A stretch of DNA of 64,000 bases from Adiantum capillus-veneris (GCA_014529385.2 CM043969.1:31968446-32032445), one strand, 5' to 3'; shown: positions 25,118-35,820, numbered from the stretch's first letter. Notes: generated from the sequence alone by a model not told the origin. Made by a program: numbers and translations.

Positions 25118-25558
25118 TCATAGAGAATCGCATATTTGTTCAAACACTTTGATATTATTTCTCACATCCCCGTCTCCACTAAATTTTTGTGTGAGCTTGG
25201 CTATTTGTATTGCTTTACTTCTAGGCTCTCTATCAAGCGTGTTACGCATATTCTTAGCAATAGATTGACTGATGGTTTGAGCAAATGCTGCCAAATCTCC
25301 TAAATAAGCAAGTATAGTGGCCATAGGTGCAGGTGCTCCTGGAACTACATGTGGGATGGAAGTTGGCCTTGGCCTTGGCAGACACGCGGCCCTCGGGTCC
25401 CATACCTCGTATGGTGGTGTACCATGTGGTGGTCCAAAGTTCATAGGTGTGGCCCTAGGCATAGCCAGTGCCGGATATGACATGTTATTGCTTAATGGTA
25501 TGGCCCCACTTGAATAAGAGCTCAAATAATGCCATTTTGGAGTGTAAGCCCTTGGCAT
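25118..25558 (-). pseudogene. E2 gag: capsid N-terminal half
   Basis: A Pro-rich lead (GPPHGTPPYEVWDPRAACLP) ends in KLTQKFSGDGDVRNNIKVFE, the usual entry of the gypsy capsid domain, and stops at 25118. It continues after frame changes into the zinc-knuckle piece. Confidence 0.6.
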
Positions 25559-26690
25559 AATTGGGAGGTGTAGGAGCTATGTGGGCATGAGGTGCGACAG
25601 GTACATAGGCTTGATGCATACTTGTAGGTATTGTTGGGGGCAATGTGCTACCAAGTAGCAGTGCAGTGCTAACAAACGAGATACAAGGTGTACTTTTTGT
25701 ACTCATCAGTGGAGTAGGTATCGTAGTCGTAGTGTCTCCACGAGACGGATGATCTAGATTTGGAAAAGTAAAACTACTACTATGTGGATTCAGACTGTAC
25801 TGAAACTCCAGGCGACACAATAGATGAAGGGTCTATTGGACTCACTGAAGGAGTTTCCATCTATGATAGTGTCGATTATCTGGCCTTGTCTGTATCCAAG
25901 AATCTCATAAGGCCCGTTGAAGTTATATTAATCCCTCGGTTTTCCCTCTCCTATTGGATGATGTTATGGATGACATTGTAGACCATCTATTGCCGCTTCT
26001 CTAGACTTATGATGCTAGAAGTAGATTGTACAACTTCTAACCAAACTATATGGTATGTGTAACCCATATACATGTCAGTCAACCTTTCAATTTGTATGTC
26101 ATATGCCCAATTCTCTTTGAGAAATAACCCTTCTAGGCCCAACGTACGAGAGGTTTCCCTTGAGGTGGAAGCATTGTTGTTCCCCACAGTTTGACAGGGT
26201 GATTGCTTTGCAAGGTCTTCCATGAAAGCAGGGGATAGGATATTGATGTGGGCACTCTTGGGGAGTATAGGCTCCCCCTGAGATAACAAAGACAAATCTA
26301 CATGTCCCTCACCTTCGTTAACTTCACTAGCCGCAGGTTCAAAGCTAGTAGTTCTACTAAAGGTTTCTATAAAGCGACTGAACACTAGATCTAGGTTGTG
26401 GGGGCCAGACAGGTACGTTTTTGTTTAATTGCTTGGGGTTTGGTGTAGGATTCCCTTCCATAATATCGTAGTCAAATGAAGAGTCACTAGCCGCTATGTT
26501 TGGGTCTTGGGTTGTACTACCTTGGGTCCCCGCCGGGGCCCGGAACCTAAGGTAGGTGGGTATTGAGAACCCATGTAAGTCAAAGTGCTCGCTAGTTGCT
26601 CGACCTCTAGCACACAACCAAAACGCAGATACATGTGCCTTTGGCACCCTTCAAGCATTGATGAATACCCTCGAAGGTTAACCACTTGAC
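25559..26690 (-). pseudogene. E2 gag N-terminal region
   Basis: Overlapping open pieces in more than one frame: 26357-26647 (DYDIMEGNPTPNPKQLNKNV), 25987-26385 (LFLKENWAYDIQIERLTDMY) and 25485-25820 (Thr/Pro-rich). No domain is recognised, and position alone assigns it to gag. The likely start lies near 26680. Confidence 0.4.
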
Positions 26691-27374
26691 TTTTTGGGTG
26701 TTTTGCACCCTGTTTTCACTCGTTTTTTGATGTTTTTTTAATGTCTTTCTACGGTCGGTTTTTGGATTAGAGCGTGTGATAGCTTGAAACAAGCGTATTT
26801 CTCAGGGGTTTGTGGTGTGCTTTATAGCACAGCGTTCGGTTGCTTGAAGCTCCGATGGTCCTCAAAAGGGTCGATTTTTGCTTAGGCGTGAGGCTAAAAT
26901 AAGTAAATCCAAAGGGTGATTGAGGCCTGAGCTTGGGCTTGGGCTCTTGGGCTTGGATAATGTTCCCGATCCCAGTCCTTCCCTTTTTTTTTTTTGGATA
27001 AGGTCGTCGTGATCGCACCACGCGCGCGCGCGCACACACGCACACCTAACCTACCTACTTGCAACTAACAGAGCTACTGTTACACACTATTTAACACAGT
27101 ACTGCAACAACTAATTAACTAACATATCTACTTACTGCACCTTATAGATCTAACATTATAGATCTAATACCTTAAATCTAACACCTTATCAACAAAAAAC
27201 AGTACACTCCAGCAAAAAAATCTAACACCTTAATATCAGAAAACAATACACTGCAGCAAAAGCAAAGTTCACAAATCCTTCTCAACGGCCACACACCTTC
27301 TTTCTCTACCTTTTCTGCATCTCACATTGCACAACAAAGAAGCATAGAGTGCTATTCGAGCTTAGTGTAGGGAA
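26691..27374 (-). other. E2 leader
   Basis: Untranslated leader between gag and PBS. It contains a (CG)n-(CA)n run at 27020-27046 and A/T-rich short repeats ('ctaacaccttat', 'atctaacacctta') around 27150-27240. No gene. Confidence 0.45.
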
Positions 27375-27394
27375 TCTCCCCAACAATGGTGCCA
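27375..27394 (-). promoter_or_regulatory. E2 primer binding site
   Basis: The plus strand TCTCCCCAACAATGGTGCCA is the complement of a PBS beginning TGGCACC. It resembles a diverged tRNA-Asp 3' end (CCCCGGCAACGGCGCCA). Four bases separate it from the TGTGTG LTR edge at 27399. Confidence 0.6.
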
Positions 27395-27398
27395 AAAA

Positions 27399-27618
27399 TG
27401 TGTGCATATGTCGTACGTGTCAAAGCAAGGGACTTACCGTACTCTGTGTGCGAGCCACAAATGGTTGCAGCATACAATCAAATTAATCTAGCAACCTCAA
27501 GAGAGCAAGGGTGTTTCACTCACCACCCTACGCTCGCCTTCGTAGAGGATTCCTCGCCGCGAAGAAGAGGGATCTACCGTCGTGCCGTGCTCAACCGCTT
27601 TGCCGTCGTAATGCTCAA

Positions 27619-27656
<38 letters not shown>

Positions 27657-27984
27657 TCTCGCATACACACAAACAAGGAGATGAAGAAGAAGATGGAGAT
27701 GGAGCAAGAGCACTCTTCAATTGCACAAATTATAGAATCCCTGATTTTTAGGTTTAGGTGAATTTTATATGATCTCGCCCATTCACACTTGGGCGCCCAT
27801 GCTTAGCCAACTAACCCTTGAATGTTCTAGTTAGAGTGCACCTCTCATCGGCGATCACTCTTACCCTTTTCCTATTGGACCGACAAGCCCAGCCCATGAC
27901 TACTAGAAGTGGACGCCGGTGGTTAACAATGTGTGACCTGGCCTTGGCCCTGGCCCTGGCCCTCGTCTTAGCCTAGGCCTGACA
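27399..27984 (-). repeat. E2 5' LTR
   Basis: The minus strand starts TGTCAGGCC (ending at 27984) and ends GCATATGCACACA at 27399, giving TG...CA ends. A TATA-like CATATAAAATTC (minus) lies near 27765. A (CT)n tract occurs at 27611-27660. The 27399-27787 part matches 18788-19226. Confidence 0.55.
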
Positions 27985-27999
27985 CTATTCCCCCTTGGA

Positions 28000-28747
28000 G
28001 AGAAGAGACTGGGGACTAGCACATGAAACTCACCACCCAATGATGCCAAATATAGAGCCTTAGCTTGCTAAATATAGGCCCCTTGTATTGCATGTCTGTC
28101 ATGGCCTTTGGCCCTGGCCCACCGTCCTACCCTAGTCCTCATGGGCATGCCATGCATGCAAGTGCAAGAAATAGATTGATAAGACCTTGGCTATCATGAC
28201 AGCCTCAATAGTTTGAGCCAATACCATGCGTGCCTTGCAACATCTATATTGGCATGGATACATCACAATTTGACATTGCCACACGTAAAATGTGAGCTTA
28301 TAACCTCATATTTCCAATCCCCCAAACCTGTCTTGCATTGCCCTTGATCCTAAGTCAATGAGTAGTACCTTGGCATGGGGTAGAAGTCTTGCTTCTTGTG
28401 ATGGCCTTCAACACATTTTTCTTTGCAAAGAAAAAGAACCTTCCCTAAGGCCGATGGAAACTTAAACACTATGTTACCATTTTACATCTTTGTAATTTTC
28501 ATCACTTGTTTGGTTTCCACCATCTTTGAAAGATTAAGAAGCTTCATCAATGTGTATGGCTTCGTTCATTGAGCTTTAAAAAAGGATAAAATACTAATTT
28601 TTCCCCTAAGCTCCATGGAGTTTTCCAATGCTTGATCCCCATAAAGTTATTCCTTGATTAGGCTAGTAAGGTCTATGTAGGGATAGTTCAGAAGAGGAGT
28701 ACCCATGCCCCTCGAATTTGAGACTATGCCATCGTCGAATTTGAGAC
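28000..28747. repeat. LTR fragment and dispersed repeat R1 copy 2
   Basis: Positions 28000-28105 ('gagact.gggactagcacatg' to 'tgcatgt.tgtc') match 18698-18795. Positions 28190-28460 are R1 copy 2. The last 290 bases hold a duplicated phrase 'cgaatttgagact.tg' at about 28718 and 28735, the second ending at the E5 LTR edge. No gene. Confidence 0.5.
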
Positions 28748-29576
28748 TGTGACACGTACATAGTGGGAACGCATGCTACAAGATCTATCTTGTAACTTTT
28801 TAGATACATAATTATCTTTCCTATAATGTACATATGCATATTTAAGTATAATAATAAGCCTTCTATCTCATCCTATTATTTTTCTCAAGGGTAACCTATC
28901 CTTACTTTACCATCAGAAAATACTATGGGAAAAGCATCAATAGCTCCGCCTCTTCAACTTGGGGCAAAAAGCATTGATTCTTTATTTCTACTATTTCATC
29001 ATCATCTCACACCCTAGCTAGATCCTATATCTAGGGTAAAGTCCAATATATATATATATTCTATGTATTTTTTATACTTTTCTTATATTTCTTTTTAAAT
29101 AGCTACTAGGAGGGAATCAAATCCTAGTGGGACACTAGGTGGCATGATTTCAAAGATACACTTATTTTAATGCATTATTGCAAGCATGATTACAAACATT
29201 TGTCAAGGAGCAATGTCATGCTTTCATATGGCATGAGGTGTCCTTTGGAATTAAATGAAAGTCTAGGCTAAGGGGACCACGGGAAGACTTTTGCTGCCAG
29301 AAATGGACCCTATTTTGATGAATTTTTTACACAAGGTTCCAATCCGAATTGAAAAATTATTTTAAAATGAAAATCGTAGCTAATGAGCTGAAGTTTCTGC
29401 TTATATTTTTACTTTTTTATTTGGAGCCATGGTAGAGGAGATATGATCAAAATACTGGACCCCAGTCTGCCCACATCATGCAGGGACAGCTCATTTCCAA
29501 CTTTTCCAATTCCTATTCACACTGGATCCTCTCTTCTTGTGTAAACACTTAGGGGTTCCCTTCACCTATAAAAGGG

Positions 29577-29585
29577 GACCTCTTC
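29577..29585 (+). promoter_or_regulatory. TATA box of E5 LTR
   Basis: CACCTATAAAAGGGG; the same motif is in the 3' LTR at 36638-36646. Confidence 0.75.
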
Positions 29586-30117
29586 TTCCTTGAAAAGGAA
29601 CTCAAGCATTCAAGCCATTGATGAGAGGAATTCTTGAGGGAGTGAGTAGTAATGCCTAATTGTACTTAGCCCCATTAACATAAGCCCAAGCCTACACTTT
29701 CTCCTAGAGGAAGACTAGCCATTCTTGTACACTATCTTTGGAAGATCAACTCTAATCAAAGAAGGTGTTGTACTTGGCGTATCAATCAACGTTGAATTCT
29801 CCCCTCTTCTTCTCTCTCCCATCAATAACGGTGCCGAAGGGTTTCAAGTAAGATATGTTCTACATTGATGTTTTCTTGATTTCTTGTTGTTTTCATTTTC
29901 ATCTCTAATCCAACATATATATATGTATCTAATCTCATCTCCTTAACCAAACCTATCTCTCTCATTCTTAGTAATTCATCCTCTCTAGGTTCTCTTTGCT
30001 ACAGGTACATCTCTCCCCGCAGTATCCTTATTGCCTACGGGCAAGAATAGGGCTTGGGAGGGAAACTTCTCATCTCTTCACTTCTCTCATATCTACATTT
30101 CTCACATACTATCCTAG

Positions 30118-30336
30118 ATGAATAACCCACATGATGATCATTTCTATCCCTTTCACTCTGTACAATCTATTAGAATTAACGTATGGATTAGCGATAAAAT
30201 ACACTTTCAACAACGTATAGTGTTTCTCTTCGGCCCTGAAAGGCTCAATGAAATACTTCTATCACCGGATCCCATCATACTACCTCTCATAGACTATAAT
30301 TTTTATTTTGATGTAAGCGTAGTTATCTTGCTATGA
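30118..30336 (+). CDS. Leader small ORF, type A (E5)
   Basis: A 72-codon ATG-started ORF inside the LTR downstream of the TATA box. It begins MNNPHDDHFYPFHSVQ, has IRINVWISDKIHFQQRIVFL in the middle and DPIILPLIDY near the end, then a hydrophobic tail. It is clearly related to 40424-40642 in E6 (IRINVAISRKIHFQQRMVF, NPVILPLINY) although the DNA differs at many silent sites. It is also related to the type B ORF next to it. Its stop overlaps the type B start as ATGA. The family is unrecognised and the function unknown. Confidence 0.6.
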   Translation: MNNPHDDHFYPFHSVQSIRINVWISDKIHFQQRIVFLFGPERLNEILLSPDPIILPLIDYNFYFDVSVVILL

Positions 30337-30545
30337 ACCAAGAGGATTTGTACACACAATTAATCCCAATCACTAGACAAAATATATATATTATGGTAAG
30401 CACAAAACTACAATTTCAAAGAATAATTCGTAGCCTATTTAGTCAGCCAAGATTGAATGCCATTAACTCATCCATTAACCCTTTCATATTACCCATGATA
30501 CGATATGACCATAGTTTTGATGTTTTCATCTTCGTATTGTTTTGA
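30333..30545 (+). CDS. Leader small ORF, type B (E5)
   Basis: A 70-codon ORF starting in the ATGA overlap with type A. It reads MNQEDLYTQLIPITRQNIYI, then VSTKLQFQRIIRSLF and NPFILPMIRYDHSFDVFIF. The E6 counterpart at 40190-40402 shares VSTKLQFQR and NPFILPxIRYDxSxDVxIF. Over the last 22 codons I count 13 synonymous codon differences against 4 amino-acid changes, which is strong evidence that the protein is under selection. The overlapping start suggests coupled translation. Confidence 0.6.
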   Translation: MNQEDLYTQLIPITRQNIYIMVSTKLQFQRIIRSLFSQPRLNAINSSINPFILPMIRYDHSFDVFIFVLF

Positions 30546-30752
30546 CATTCTCTTTTGTGTTCTTTCTTTGTGTGTGTGAGTGCAAGAGAGAAAGAGTGAG
30601 TCTTCTTCGATTGAACTTCTTTCCAAACCTTAGTCTTCATGGCATCTATGGTTTAACTCCTTCATATAGTTTTTGTTGAGTTCTCTCACAAACTCTCACA
30701 GCCATAAGCCCGGTGCTTTACTAGCAAGACTGCAAATTTTTCGACATATTTT

Positions 30753-30770
30753 TGGTGAACACGACGCGAA
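30753..30770 (+). promoter_or_regulatory. E5 primer binding site (candidate)
   Basis: TGGTGAACACGACGCGAA begins six bases after the LTR end. The TGG start and position fit a PBS; the matching tRNA was not identified. Confidence 0.5.
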
Positions 30771-30799
30771 TCTGCTAGGGTGAGAGTTTGTGGGTAACC

Positions 30800-31975
30800 A
30801 TGGGTGATCATGTTGAGCAACAGGGTATGCATTGTGACCCAGCAACAATGAAAATGTTTCAAGCATTTGCAATGTTCATGCAACAACAACATGCTATTGA
30901 AAGAAGGGAGATTTCAGCAACGAAGGCCATACAAGTGGTCGTCAACAGAATGGATCAGTTCAATGGCAAAGATGTAACCAAGTACTTACACGAGCATGTG
31001 AAGGAGATGGAGTTGCATCGCGTGTCAGAAGGTGAGATGATTCAAAGCTTTGAGCTAGTTGTTGCTCTAGAAATTAGGGAGCATGTTAAGGCAATTAAAG
31101 ATGGGCATGGGAGAAATTGGGAAGAACTCAAAGTAGCTTTAAAGGAGGAATATTTCATGGAGGACTCGGAGAGAGTGACCAAAAGGACATTCTTAGAATG
31201 GGTAGTCAAGCCAAAGCAAGGACTATCGATAACAGAGCTACTTAGGGAATTTGAGCGGCGCTATGCACAACTCACTAGGACAGAAAGGGCCACACTAGAT
31301 GTAGAGAAGACAGATCTTTTCTTACAAGCTGCAAGTAAAGAGTTTCAAGAAAATTTGGAGCTTCTTCTTGAAGATAAAGATGCTGAGCAAGGACTAAAGA
31401 CCGACTGGAATGAGGTTGAAGGTGATGTCTCACTGCTTGCCAAACGACAAAGAAGAAGGAACAAGATGATAGTAAACACTACAAGTCCTTCCACCTCAAC
31501 TTCTAACAAAATGGTAAAGCCTACTTTTATCGCTCCTAAGTTTGATGAGTCCATGCTAGATGAGCTTGTGAAGGGAATGTGTGACTTGAAGGTGAAGTTT
31601 GCAAAGCTTGAAGAAAAAGGCCAACCATCAGGGCCACTTCCTAGGCAAAGACAACAGCCCAAAGAAGGGTTTGTTAATAGATGTATTTGGTGTGATAGTA
31701 CAGACCATGTAAGAAGGGATTGTGATTATTTTAGTGATGCTTTGTCAAAAGATGTTGTCTTTTTTAAGGATGGTAAAATCCACTTAAGAGAGACAGGTCT
31801 ACCCTTGAGAACTAACTTTGGGAAGGGGGGAATGCAAACCTTAGTTGAAGATATGGCAACCAAGCATGCCACCTCTTCAGTTAATGCAGCTACTTATGGA
31901 GTAAAAATTGAACATTTTTGTGATGAAGAGGTGAGTGCCATCATGGTCAAATTTGGCCAAATGTCATGCAATTAG
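30800..31975 (+). CDS. gag: E5 gag
   Basis: Starts at ACCATGGG (30800), a good plant start context just after the PBS. The ORF has about 391 codons. A gag capsid-like helical region holds WEELKVALKEEYF and FLEWVVKPKQGLSITELLRE. A single zinc knuckle CIWCDSTDHVRRDC (31682-31723, C-X2-C-X4-H-X4-C) follows. It packages genomic RNA in virus-like particles. The stop TAG at 31973-31975 overlaps the next frame, which is in -1 relative phase and opens after a stop at 31924. Confidence 0.85.
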   Translation: MGDHVEQQGMHCDPATMKMFQAFAMFMQQQHAIERREISATKAIQVVVNRMDQFNGKDVTKYLHEHVKEMELHRVSEGEMIQSFELVVALEIREHVKAIKDGHGRNWEELKVALKEEYFMEDSERVTKRTFLEWVVKPKQGLSITELLREFERRYAQLTRTERATLDVEKTDLFLQAASKEFQENLELLLEDKDAEQGLKTDWNEVEGDVSLLAKRQRRRNKMIVNTTSPSTSTSNKMVKPTFIAPKFDESMLDELVKGMCDLKVKFAKLEEKGQPSGPLPRQRQQPKEGFVNRCIWCDSTDHVRRDCDYFSDALSKDVVFFKDGKIHLRETGLPLRTNFGKGGMQTLVEDMATKHATSSVNAATYGVKIEHFCDEEVSAIMVKFGQMSCN

Positions 31976-33174
31976 CTAAAAAGGGAAAGCTTACAAAAGA
32001 GATTCTACATGAAGCAGGTGATTGCATACGTCTAGAAACAGGATGGAATGATCCAGTGGACTCGTTGTTAGTGCATGCCTACATTACAAAATGCCAACAA
32101 AATGAGGCGATTGTAGAAGAGAAGCGCAGACTTGAGAATGTTGATGAAGGACCATCAAAAAGAGCTTCTAGAGGTGGGGGAAGAAGCGACTCAATGCCTT
32201 CTCAAACACCCTCAACACAAGGAGCATCTCCACCTGAAGTACTCATGGAGGAGTCTACAATAGGAAAGAAGAAAGAGCCAACAAAAGGTAAGACAAAAGG
32301 CCCAACTTATAAACTACAATCTGATATTGAGGTTGCTACAGATTTAAAGAAAGTCTTGGAGGAAAGGATCTTGAATAGCAAGATTGAATTTACTCTGGGA
32401 GAAGTTCTTGGCATTGCAAAGCGTGAATTCCATGAGGAGATCATTGACATCATCAAGAGGAAGAGGCAAACCCTTGCTGAAGTTTCTCGTCCACAGGTTG
32501 AAGGGGAAACCTCAAAGACACAAGGGATGCAACTGCAAAATAAGGAGAATGATGGAGCTATGGTAGGATGCTACCAATCTAGTGGGAGAGTAAAGCAAGT
32601 GCATTTCTCAAATGATGATGAAGAAGTTGAAGATTTTCCTAGGAGCTACTATTCACGAAGTCACTGGGCAAGGGCTACTACAGAAATTTTGGTCAAAGTA
32701 GGTGATCTTGAAGAGCCATTTGTTGCCTTGATTGACCATGGTTCAGAAATAAACATAATGTCAAAGAGTCTCTACAACAAGTGCAAATGGACGATGGACA
32801 CAGATCATGGCTAGATGGTAAAAGTGGCAAACAATTCATCCCGTGAATTGTATGCAGCATGTCCAGGTGTGAAGGTAACAATAGGTGATGTAAAGATTGA
32901 CCAAAACTTCTTTGTATAGGATACATCTTCATATCATCTCATCCTTGGACAACACTACATTGTGGGAGTTCGAATGGAAACAAAGGTAATGGACGATGGT
33001 TCAGCATATGCTAGAATACGCAGCAAAGATGGTAAACGAGCTATCCAATTTCTCACAGTCTGTGTAAACCATGAAAGAAATCGTGACAACCTCAGAGAAC
33101 ATCCTCTACCAAAGGTAAGCAAAGAGTTTCATGGTCATAGAGAAATGATGGGTTTTGGCCAAGTACCATTATAA
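31966..33174 (+). pseudogene. E5 protease region
   Basis: A frame in -1 phase to gag gives a basic/acidic spacer, then the retropepsin entry EEPFVALIDHGSEINIMSKS (D-H-G-S near 32731). In-frame TAG stops at 32812-32814 and 32917-32919 interrupt the fold. It then reads SSYHLILGQHYIVGVRMETK and RAIQFLTVCVNHERNRDNL before a stop at 33174. A functional version would be expected to be a continuous gag-pol fusion; here it is broken. Confidence 0.7.
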
Positions 33175-33242
33175 AGCGGGATTGCAGAGGTACAGAAAGA
33201 AAAAGGGTCTCGCCTGATCCAAAAATAGGTGAAACTTTCTCA

Positions 33243-35528
33243 ATGAGCTCCTTGGTAACAAGAAATGGATCAGTATGTTTTACAAAACTTGAAGATTTGA
33301 AGAGATGTGAGAGGCAATATGTGCATCATGTACAAATAGGCATAAAAAAGAGTGGGTTGCTAGAGCCTACTGAAAATGTTTTGGGTTTGTGTGAACAAGT
33401 TTCTTTTCTAGATACTATGGGTGAGCTTGATGCTATAATGGGGTCTAATTTGCATCTTGAAAATGAAGTTGTGGAAGTTTTCTCTATGGAAATGTATCAA
33501 GTAATAGAAGCCTTTAAAGAAAGCCAAATAGTTGGCCCAGAAGTCCATGTTGAAACTAAATACAAGAGTGTAGCAAAGAAGGTGAAACCAGTAGCTTCAC
33601 CCTTACCACCCAACAACAGGGAAAAGATTGAGCAGGCTTCTTTACAACCAATTTTGAGGAATCCTAAAAAGATTGGGCATACATTCACAAAGGAGTCTTT
33701 CCAAGACTTGCAGATTGGTCGCAAGGAGTTTCTAACACAGGAGGAGACAAAGTGCTTCAAAGAAATGCTTTCAAAGCATGGTAAGGCTTTTGCATTTGAG
33801 CCACATGAGATAGGATGTGTTGATCCTTCTATTGTAGCTCCTATGGTAATTTTCACAATACCTCATGTGCCTTGGAATCTGCGGCCTATTCCGGTTCCAA
33901 AGGCTCATTTGCCAAAGTTAGTAGAGCTACTGAATGAGAAAAGCAAAATGGGAATCTTGGAGCCTTCTTGTGCTCCATACTCAAACAGGTGGTTCACAGT
34001 TCTGAAGAAGAATGGTTCTCTACGCTTCATCCAAGATATGCAACCAGTGAACAAGGTGATAATTAGAAATGTAGGTACAGGTCCAATTGTGGATGAGTTT
34101 GCAGAGGCATTTGCAGGGAGGGCAATCTACTCAATGGGGGATCTCTACTCAAGGTATGATCAATTTCAGCTTGCAATCGAAAGCAGAGACTTGACAACCA
34201 TGAGGACACCTTTGGGTTTGGTAAGGATGTGTACCTTGCCACAGGGAGCAACCAACTCGGTTGCACATATGATGAATGGGATGAATAAGGTCTTACGTGA
34301 CTTTATTCCTCAAATCACAACGCCTTTCATTGATGATTTGCCTATCAAAGGATGTGAAGAAAGTGACAAAGATGAAGCTTTGGATCTCAAGGGATATCGC
34401 AGGTTTGTGGTAAATCACATAAATGATTGTGATAAAATTTTGTCTAGGTTGGAAGAAGTGAATCTTACATTGTCAGGGAAAAAGTCTATGTTTGGTGTCA
34501 ATGAAGTGCTTATTGTGGGGCACATGTGCGGGCCATATGGTAGGAAACCTTGTCCATCAAAGGTAGATGCCATCCAAAGAATGAAAGAAACATGCACTAG
34601 CATCACTGAGGTTGGAAGGTTTCTGGGAGCATGTGTCTTCTATGTTATTTGGATTCCACATTATGCACATGTAATGAATCAGAAGTTTAAATGGACAGAA
34701 GCACATGTAAAATCCATGAAAAAGCTAAAGGAGTTGCTCCAGTCAACAACAACTTTGAGAAAGGTAGACTATGAGTGTCAAAGGCCAGTAATTGTGACAA
34801 TAGACACCAGTCCTACAGGGATTGGATGGGCAATAGGGCAAGATGACAAAGAAGGACACAGGTATGTGGTAAGATTTGGAGCAAAGGTGCTAAGTGCTCG
34901 CCAAAGAAACTATCCACAGATAAAGAGAGAGTTATGGTGTATGGTTACAGCCTTGAAAAGTGGGAAAGAGTACCTAATTGGTGCATGTGTGGTTGTAGAA
35001 ACAGATTGTCTACCACTTCTTGGGATGATTACAAGCTGCTCAACTCCAGACATTGCTATGTTGCGGTGAATTGCCTACATTAAGGCCCTAAATCCTGAGT
35101 TTAAGAACATTGCAGGTAAAGACAATACAGTGGCAGATATGCTATCAAGGGCAAGGTATGAAGATGAGTCACAAATGATTGACGAGGGAGATGATGTAGG
35201 CACAAAGTTCTATTCTATCTCTCATGTCAAAGGTAACAATGTCTGCATGACTAATCTACTTGAATCATTCTTGAAAGAGCTTTATGAAGGTGATTGGCTT
35301 CTTATTGGAAGCTACTTGAGTACTCTAACAAAACAGGATGATTGGTCTGAACAAGAATTCAAGAGGATACGCAGGAAATCATATGGGTACTTTTTGAGGG
35401 ATGGTTGCTTGTGGAAGCATCCTAAACAAAAGGGTGCTACACCACAAAGGGTTATATGTAAAAAAGAGACTCAAGTAAAGCTCATGCAAGAGTTTCATGA
35501 GAGTAAAGCATGTGCAAGAAAATGCTAA
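33243..35528 (+). pseudogene. pol: E5 reverse transcriptase and RNase H
   Basis: A 608-codon frame from 33243 with VPWNLRPIPVPKAHLPKLVE, LEPSCAPYSNRWFTVLKKNG, LRFIQDMQPVNK, MGDLYSRYDQFQLA, MCTLPQGATNSVAHMM and the catalytic FIDD (Asp pair 34331-34336). RNase H follows: IVTIDTSPTGIGWAIGQDD, YPQIKRELWCMVTALKSG, VVETDCLPLLGMI. A TGA at 35067-35069 breaks it in phase; the frame then continues with GKDNTVADMLSRARYEDES and the pre-integrase linker to a stop at 35528. This RT is far from the E1, E3 and E6 RTs. Confidence 0.85.
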
Positions 35529-35754
35529 GCATGTGCAAGAAAATGCTACTTACAGCTTGTCTAAACTAGATGGTACAGAAGTAAAGATTCCCATTGCAGG
35601 AAAAAGGATCAAAACGTTTAAGAGAAGAGGAGGCAATGATCCAGAAGATGTTGATGAGGAAGAAGAGCAAACCACAGGTAAAGATCAAAGTGAAGATGAA
35701 GATTTGGAATCATCCAGTGAAGAAGAAAGCAAGGAAGATGTACAAGAGGGCTGA
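35400..35754 (+). pseudogene. E5 integrase remnant with core deleted
   Basis: The pre-integrase linker (LRDGCLWKHPKQKGATPQRV) enters the HHCC zone (MQEFHESKA) and stops. A 20 bp direct repeat (AGCATGTGCAAGAAAATGCT at 35507 and 35528) follows. The next frame (to 35754) begins in C-terminal sequence (YSLSKLDGTEVKIPIAGKRI) and ends in an acidic Ser/Glu tail. The DDE catalytic core is missing, so E5 could only move with integrase supplied by another copy. Confidence 0.7.
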
Positions 35755-35800
35755 TCTTACAAAGAAATAATGTGGCACATACCGGAGGATGTCCAGGTTT

Positions 35801-35811
35801 AGAGGGGGTGG
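35801..35811 (+). promoter_or_regulatory. E5 polypurine tract
   Basis: AGAGGGGGTGG, nine bases before the 3' LTR at 35821; it primes plus-strand DNA synthesis. Confidence 0.7.
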
Positions 35812-35820
35812 ATGTCGTGC

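Larger units (their letters stand above)
21126..27984 (-). mobile_element. E2: gypsy-type element lacking RT, RNase H and integrase
   Basis: From the LTR (27399-27984) downwards on the minus strand: PBS, leader, gag N-terminus, capsid, two zinc knuckles, retropepsin PR1, an acidic/basic linker, a second retropepsin-like domain PR2 and a Trp-motif tail. No RT, RNase H or integrase motif appears in the linker. The related E4 copy has an integrase end between its linker and PR2. E2 is therefore best read as a pol-deleted, non-autonomous member of the same family. Its 3' LTR is not identified. Confidence 0.6.
28748..30746 (+). repeat. E5 5' LTR
   Basis: Starts TGTGACACGT and ends TTTTTCGACA, 1999 bp. 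TATAAAAGG sits at 29577-29585, so transcripts should start near 29610. The R/U5 part contains two small ORFs (30118-30336 and 30333-30545). A 52 bp block at about 29998-30050 is absent from the 3' LTR. Confidence 0.85.

Noticed and set aside
18788-27787. E2 as a complete element bounded by LTRs at 18788 and 27399
   Set aside because: No polypurine tract, no matching target duplication and different neighbouring sequence at the two ends; left as a possibility.
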